Of a DNA stretch of 10,802 bases, positions 7,128 to 10,802 are shown one piece after another. The stretch comes from Candidatus Brocadiia bacterium (GTDB taxonomy: Bacteria > Planctomycetota > PUPC01 > DSUN01). Numbering within the stretch: position 1 is the first letter of the stretch; every line of letters begins with the position of its first letter. The translations under genes and the position numbers were made by a program. The stretch covers positions 1-10,802 of the forward strand of contig JADHXT010000090.1 of assembly GCA_016782825.1 (NCBI GenBank). Direction: 5' to 3'. The notes under the pieces are model-generated. The model did not search any database and had not been told where the DNA came from. It saw only the letters and a list, made by a program, of their open reading frames with translations.

Positions 7128-10100
7128 GAAGTTCGGATCAGCCTCAAGATCCGGTGCTGGAAAGCGATCGTGTACTTCTTGACCGGGTCCACCTTGGCCC
7201 GGGCCAAGGCAGGATAGAAGGCCATGCCCTGATTCCGTCCCCGCCCGCGCGTTTTACTCAGAGCCTCCTCCAGGTCGACCATCGTCTTTCCCGTCACCAC
7301 GGACAGCGCGACGGCATCGCCAGAATTGCCCAAGATCCAATCCGCGCCCGTCGTTCGCTTGGGGTCCAGACCCCAGGGCGGAGCCGTTGAGCCGCTCTCC
7401 TTCCTGGCCAGCACGAAACCGGCTTTGCACCTGGCTGTTACAAGAGCGCGCGCAGCACTGGTGAAGTGGTCCTTCCCAATTCCCTGGAAGCGATAGGCCA
7501 GGAGCATGGGATTCTGGGACTTCCAGGTCCATCCGCGCGTGAACTGCATGCCGTATCTGAACACCGGCGCGCCCCTCTCAAGCCCGCGCACCACCAGATC
7601 CGGGACTGCTCCCATTCCCGCCCGACCGGCGCGTACGAGGAAAAAGGGCAACGCTCTCGTCCACATGCGGTTCTGGCCGGCTTTGCCCATCGGGGCCACA
7701 ATGTAGACGAGCCGCCGGGGGGCCAGAGGATTGTAAAGGTGCAGGCTCACAAAGCAGTCCTGAACGTCAAGCGTCCTTTCGCCTGCCTTCAGCGTCTTTT
7801 CTCCCTCAAGCGAGAAGGGGAGCTGGGGCCAGATTCGCTGCGTGACCTTGTTGTCCTCTATCTTCCCCAGCAGGACCAGGTTGTAGTGTTCCATGTCCGC
7901 CTGCGTAATGTCCTTGCCAGCTTTCATAGGGAACCTCGCCGTCGGCATTGGGCCGCCGCCTCCGGAACAAGATAGCCTCTCCGCAGCTTCCTTCAGGCGA
8001 CCCATCTCCACCACAACTCCCTGTGTCGGGTAGACAATCATCAGGGGCTCCCCGCTGTACATGTTCTCGGCCCCACCGGACCTGTAGGGCCTGATCGTGG
8101 TCGCCGGCGCCTGCCAGTTGCGCTTGAGCTGCCAGCCGCTGGCTCCACGCACCATGTACAGCTGCGCGGGCAGAGGCGCTTTGACGTCGTTGATCGACCC
8201 GGCCATGTTGATACGCAGAGGCTTGTTGCCATCCACCGGCATGGCCGATGCGTCCAGCGCCAGCACGTCGACATTGGCTAGCTTCAGAATGACAGTCTGC
8301 CTGCCGCCCTTCCTCGCGACCTCCGCGTCCACCCGCGCCACGCGATGGGGATCCGCCAGGCGCTTGATGCTGAACCAGTAGCTCTGGCCGTGCGCGGCCC
8401 ACTCGCACGAGTGGGAGACCTTTCGTGGGCTCGGGCTGCGGACGTGCTTTGACCGCCAGGCTGCGGAGTCGAAAGGAGCCACGCGGCCGTGCCCTTCCTT
8501 GGGGAAGATGCGCAGGTCCATGGGATGGCCCAACTGCTTGAGCCGGCTGTCCGCCCAGTGGATGATGTTCGCCGGCTGACCTGCGTCCAAGGCACCGCAG
8601 CGGTTGAGGATAGTGACGTTGCCCAGATTGCTGAAGAACAGATGATTCAGCGGCTCACCGGCGCTGATGGAGGCACTGGCGAAGAAACGGGGATAGCGCG
8701 TGGTCAGGAACCAGCTCCCGTTTCCGCCATTCGAATGGCCGCGGACGTGGACCCGATTCCTGTCGATGCTGTACCAGCGCAGCACGTAGGCCAGGACCTC
8801 TCTGGCAGCGGTCTCGCCCATGCCTCGGAAGCTGTTGTACCCATGCCCCCAGGGCGAGACCTCCAGGTAGTCCCGTTCGACTGGTTTGTCGTGCGGCTCC
8901 AGCACGGCGCCGCCCGCGTGCAGCGAGTACACGAGGGGGTACTTCCGCGAGGGGTCGTAGCTGTTCGGGACAGAGCACAGGAAATACGAGCCCGTCCCAA
9001 GCGCGTTGCTGTAGATGTACCCGAAGAAGCAGCCGCGCCGCTGGTCGTAGTAGCTCTCGCCTCGATCGGCCATCTTCACCGCCTGGGCCGCCTGTGACAA
9101 CAAGGCAAAGTCCGCCTGGGAACTTGGTGGGTCCACTCGATCCAACAGGGCGAGCGCGGCCGCGACCAATCCCCGGTGCTGCTCTAGCACAGGTGATGCC
9201 AACTGACGCACCCAAGGCTCGTCGACCTTGTAGAGGTTGGCGTAGTGGGTCTTCTTCCTCACCAGGTCCTTGAGCTGCCCGATCGCCGCCGAGTGTGGCA
9301 GGCTGACCGTGTTGACCGTCTCCCCCCGGTAGCTCACGAGGAGGTCCGTGTAGGGCGTGCCGTCCGACGGGGCGGGCAAGGCGATCTTGGTCGCGACACG
9401 GTCGGGGCCCACGGCCTCAAACTGCCCTCTGGCCAAGTCGCGGCCTCCTTGCTTGATGACCACCTCGTGCCCCCGTCGGACTCCCCGAGCCATCACCTTC
9501 ACAACCGACTGATACGTTGACAGGTCATAGCCTGCCACCGCGGACAGCCGAAGTCTGGGCTTGGTGTTGTCCATGAGCTTCAGCGTGTGCATGTCGTTGC
9601 CGTTGTAGCTTGTGCCTTTCCCCAGGTGGAACGAGGCCCGGTGTTTGCGCAACTCCTCCTTCTCCATGGTGTCGCCATCCTGCACCCAAAGCTGGAAGCA
9701 GGCTTGGGCTCCGGGGGCGGCCTCGAAGCCGACGCTGTCCCAGGGGACCAGTCCCTCGAGCACGTACCACGTCTTGCCGCCGGTGATGCTATACGTGGGC
9801 CGCACCGATCTGTCCACGTTGCCAGCCCCAAGCTCCAGGCCGCCATAGCAGGCGGTCTCGAGAGGCAGCTTGCCGAACTGGGGGTTGAACGTCAGGTGGT
9901 AAGGGGAACTTCCCTTGCCGAGGCGCACCTTGCGCAGGTAGATCTCGACATGGTCCTGGCCGATGGGGTCTCTCTGGCGTGTCTTCCTATGCCACACATC
10001 GTCCTGGACCCAGACTAGGAACAACAGGCCCTTGCGGGTCCAGCCCAGCTTCATGGATGCGTTGTGGTCCTCGGCCTTGCGATGCTTGCCGTACTGCGGG

Positions 10101-10306
10101 AGCAGAATCTCAAAGCCGTGTCCCTTCCCCTCCCAATCCTCGGCTTTGCCATCGATCTTGATGCCCTCGACCCTGGGCAGGTCGAAGGTCCTGGGGACAT
10201 CCGCGGCAAGAGCGTTGGCACAGGACACGACAACGGCGCCAAGCACCAAGGAAGTCAGGCAGGCTTTGGGAAAACGCATGAGGTCCGCTCTGAGAGACTG
10301 AGACAC
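7043..10306 (-). CDS. Secreted CBM9-like and alpha/beta-hydrolase (esterase/prolyl-oligopeptidase-like) protein
   Basis: 1087 residues from GTG 10306, with AAAGG 7 nt upstream; ATG 10279 is an alternative giving a shorter n-region. The signal peptide core LTSLVLGAVVV ends in ANALA-AD; VVSC inside it also fits a lipobox, so lipid anchoring cannot be excluded. Residues about 40-248 form a CBM9/DOMON-like carbohydrate-binding domain (IDGKAEDWEG, FLVWVQDD, HVEIYL). An alpha/beta-hydrolase domain spans about 425-625: CSVPNSYDPSRKYPLVY leads to LHAGG at the oxyanion position, nucleophile Ser525 in GHSNGG, probable acid Asp574 and His606 in KEGHG. About 745-870 resembles a module C-terminal to planctomycetal and acidobacterial S9-like hydrolases (NLVLLGKIEDNKV, LYNPLAPRRLVYIV). 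The last 200 residues faintly recall a 5'-nucleotidase C-terminal fold. It likely removes acyl or aryl esters from plant or algal polysaccharide. The hydrolase fold is firm, the substrate is not. Confidence 0.9.
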   Translation of the reverse strand: MSQSLRADLMRFPKACLTSLVLGAVVVSCANALAADVPRTFDLPRVEGIKIDGKAEDWEGKGHGFEILLPQYGKHRKAEDHNASMKLGWTRKGLLFLVWVQDDVWHRKTRQRDPIGQDHVEIYLRKVRLGKGSSPYHLTFNPQFGKLPLETACYGGLELGAGNVDRSVRPTYSITGGKTWYVLEGLVPWDSVGFEAAPGAQACFQLWVQDGDTMEKEELRKHRASFHLGKGTSYNGNDMHTLKLMDNTKPRLRLSAVAGYDLSTYQSVVKVMARGVRRGHEVVIKQGGRDLARGQFEAVGPDRVATKIALPAPSDGTPYTDLLVSYRGETVNTVSLPHSAAIGQLKDLVRKKTHYANLYKVDEPWVRQLASPVLEQHRGLVAAALALLDRVDPPSSQADFALLSQAAQAVKMADRGESYYDQRRGCFFGYIYSNALGTGSYFLCSVPNSYDPSRKYPLVYSLHAGGAVLEPHDKPVERDYLEVSPWGHGYNSFRGMGETAAREVLAYVLRWYSIDRNRVHVRGHSNGGNGSWFLTTRYPRFFASASISAGEPLNHLFFSNLGNVTILNRCGALDAGQPANIIHWADSRLKQLGHPMDLRIFPKEGHGRVAPFDSAAWRSKHVRSPSPRKVSHSCEWAAHGQSYWFSIKRLADPHRVARVDAEVARKGGRQTVILKLANVDVLALDASAMPVDGNKPLRINMAGSINDVKAPLPAQLYMVRGASGWQLKRNWQAPATTIRPYRSGGAENMYSGEPLMIVYPTQGVVVEMGRLKEAAERLSCSGGGGPMPTARFPMKAGKDITQADMEHYNLVLLGKIEDNKVTQRIWPQLPFSLEGEKTLKAGERTLDVQDCFVSLHLYNPLAPRRLVYIVAPMGKAGQNRMWTRALPFFLVRAGRAGMGAVPDLVVRGLERGAPVFRYGMQFTRGWTWKSQNPMLLAYRFQGIGKDHFTSAARALVTARCKAGFVLARKESGSTAPPWGLDPKRTTGADWILGNSGDAVALSVVTGKTMVDLEEALSKTRGRGRNQGMAFYPALARAKVDPVKKYTIAFQHRILRLIRTSYGNLPNVEAGPRYTARDLLVELMNARR

Positions 10307-10538
10307 AATTCTGCCTTTCTGCCGCTGAGCCCCGATCGGCGGTAGGGAGCTCGGGCCGCTGCATGGTCAGACTGCAATCGCTGCATGTCCCGGATGATAC
10401 CATAGCCAGTCGTGGCCCGTCGACACTCATGACTTCTGTGGGAAAGCACGTCTGGTACATACTGCATTGGTTCCAGCAGTCCTGCCGCGAGAACAGAGAC
10501 CACGGCCCTCATGGACCGGGCGCCTCGAACAGAACAGG
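10307..10538 (-). promoter_or_regulatory. Upstream region of the esterase gene (no gene; possible operator repeats and leader hairpin)
   Basis: No frame here has coding-like third-position GC. CGCTGCATG occurs twice in the same orientation (10357-10365 and 10379-10387), 22 bp apart, i.e. about two helical turns, 51-81 bp before the esterase start; it could be a tandem operator. On the minus strand a 7-bp hairpin, GAGCTCC with GGGGCTC (10327-10333 and 10346-10352, one G·T pair), lies in the leader, beside the palindrome CCGATCGG (10332-10339). I see no convincing -35/-10 pair. A TATGGT stretch on the minus strand near 10400 is only a weak candidate. Confidence 0.35.
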
Positions 10539-10691
10539 CTAGCTGTGATTGGCCGCGATGCTCTCCGTCATGTTCCGGCCATCATCGATGTGGGGATAGG
10601 CCATCTGGTGGTGCAGGAGAGGGTTGCCTCTGCCGTCGTGGAAGCCGTAGGTCCCGAGGATGTAACGCTCAATCCCGGCATTCTGGCTGAA
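10539..10691 (-). pseudogene. C-terminal remnant of an unidentified gene, cut by the repeat
   Basis: On the minus strand the last 50 codons before TAG (10539-10541) have strongly GC-rich third positions and read like ordinary protein (motifs ERYILGTYGFHDGRG, HHQMAYPHIDDGRN). The overlapping plus-strand frame has mixed third positions and so looks like the shadow. The frame has no start of its own: upstream it runs straight into the repeat copy at 10692-10802, whose translation is not protein-like. The simplest reading is that a gene lost everything but its 3' end when the repeat arrived or when sequence between repeat copies was lost. I do not recognise the family. It sits in the same orientation as the esterase, upstream of it. 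Confidence 0.4.
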
Positions 10692-10802
10692 CAGCCTAGC
10701 GACCCGGTCTGTTGCCGAGCCCCGATCCCCCGTGACGGGGGCTGGCACCGGCTCGTCACGCCTGTCAGTACACAATGACGGCCACGGCGGGAGGGAGGGA
10801 GG
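10692..10802 (+). repeat. Dispersed copy of the intergenic repeat (runs off the window end)
   Basis: CAGCCTAGCGACCCGGTCTG (10692-10711) matches the core of unit 1 at 17 of 20 positions and continues GTTGCCGAGCCCC. Next come a hairpin with its own sequence, CCCCCG (10727-10732) with CGGGGG (10736-10741), and then GTCAGTACACAATGACGGCC, as between units 1 and 2. The modules have the same order and orientation as the tandem array about 4.1 kb away. It ends in GGGAGGGAGGGAGG (10789-10802), where units 1 and 2 have GGGAGGGGG and GGGGAGGGGG. The long pyrimidine-rich module, if present, lies beyond the window. Confidence 0.8.

Noticed and set aside
8489..9097. 202-residue plus-strand open frame inside the esterase
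   Set aside because: It is antisense to the catalytic domain containing GHSNGG; a shadow frame.
10255..10512. Minus-strand open frame beginning MRAVVSVLAAGLLEP, resembling a signal peptide
   Set aside because: Third-position GC is low for this genome, the sequence after the first 15 residues is not protein-like, and it overlaps the esterase start region in another frame.
10467..10778. Plus-strand open frame over the gene remnant
   Set aside because: Third codon positions are mixed, whereas the minus frame over the same bases is strongly GC-biased, and it runs into the repeat.
6054..10802. Composite transposon or insertion sequence
   Set aside because: No transposase or integrase frame, no recognisable terminal inverted repeats, and no visible target-site duplication. 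Only a repeat relationship is supported.

Overview
The window is GC-rich and reads as a fragment of a Planctomycetota-like (or related PVC or candidate-phylum) bacterial chromosome. This is inferred from gene style only: a kinesin-light-chain-type TPR protein whose C-terminus resembles planctomycetal Ser/Thr-kinase–TPR proteins, a very large secreted subtilase built of Ig-like and PPC modules, EF-hand sequence, and a giant secreted CBM9-like plus alpha/beta-hydrolase protein. There are no rRNA or tRNA genes, no CRISPR array, and no transposase or phage genes.

Layout. (1) 2-1336 (+): the 3' part of a TPR gene that begins upstream of the window. (2) 1337-1651: a 5' region with several strong inverted repeats and two Shine-Dalgarno/start pairs. 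(3) 1652-5929 (+): a roughly 1425-residue secreted S8 protease with a signal peptide, an I9-like prodomain, a complete catalytic Asp/His/Asn/Ser set and a long tail of beta-sandwich modules, one of which (MAM-like) is nested inside a PPC domain. (4) 5930-6580: no gene; a stem-loop, then 2.2 tandem units of a roughly 237-bp repeat. (5) 6631-7127 (+): EF-hand coding sequence in two frames that meet at an ATGA overlap, with no recognisable 5' end. (6) 7043-10306 (-): a secreted 1087-residue esterase/peptidase-like protein, overlapping the EF-hand frame tail to tail by 85 bp. (7) 10307-10538: the esterase upstream region. (8) 10539-10691 (-): the apparent C-terminal remnant of an unidentified gene. 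(9) 10692-10802: another copy of the repeat, running off the window end.

How the parts relate. The subtilase and the CBM9/esterase protein are both exported and could act on external polymer (protein and carbohydrate esters), but they do not form one operon. The most unusual non-coding content is the modular, hairpin-bearing repeat family. It lies on both sides of the EF-hand/esterase pair in the same orientation and, at both places, abuts gene sequence that lacks its 5' end. That suggests the repeat, or recombination between its copies, has reshaped this locus. No complete new defence or mobile system can be demonstrated from this window alone.
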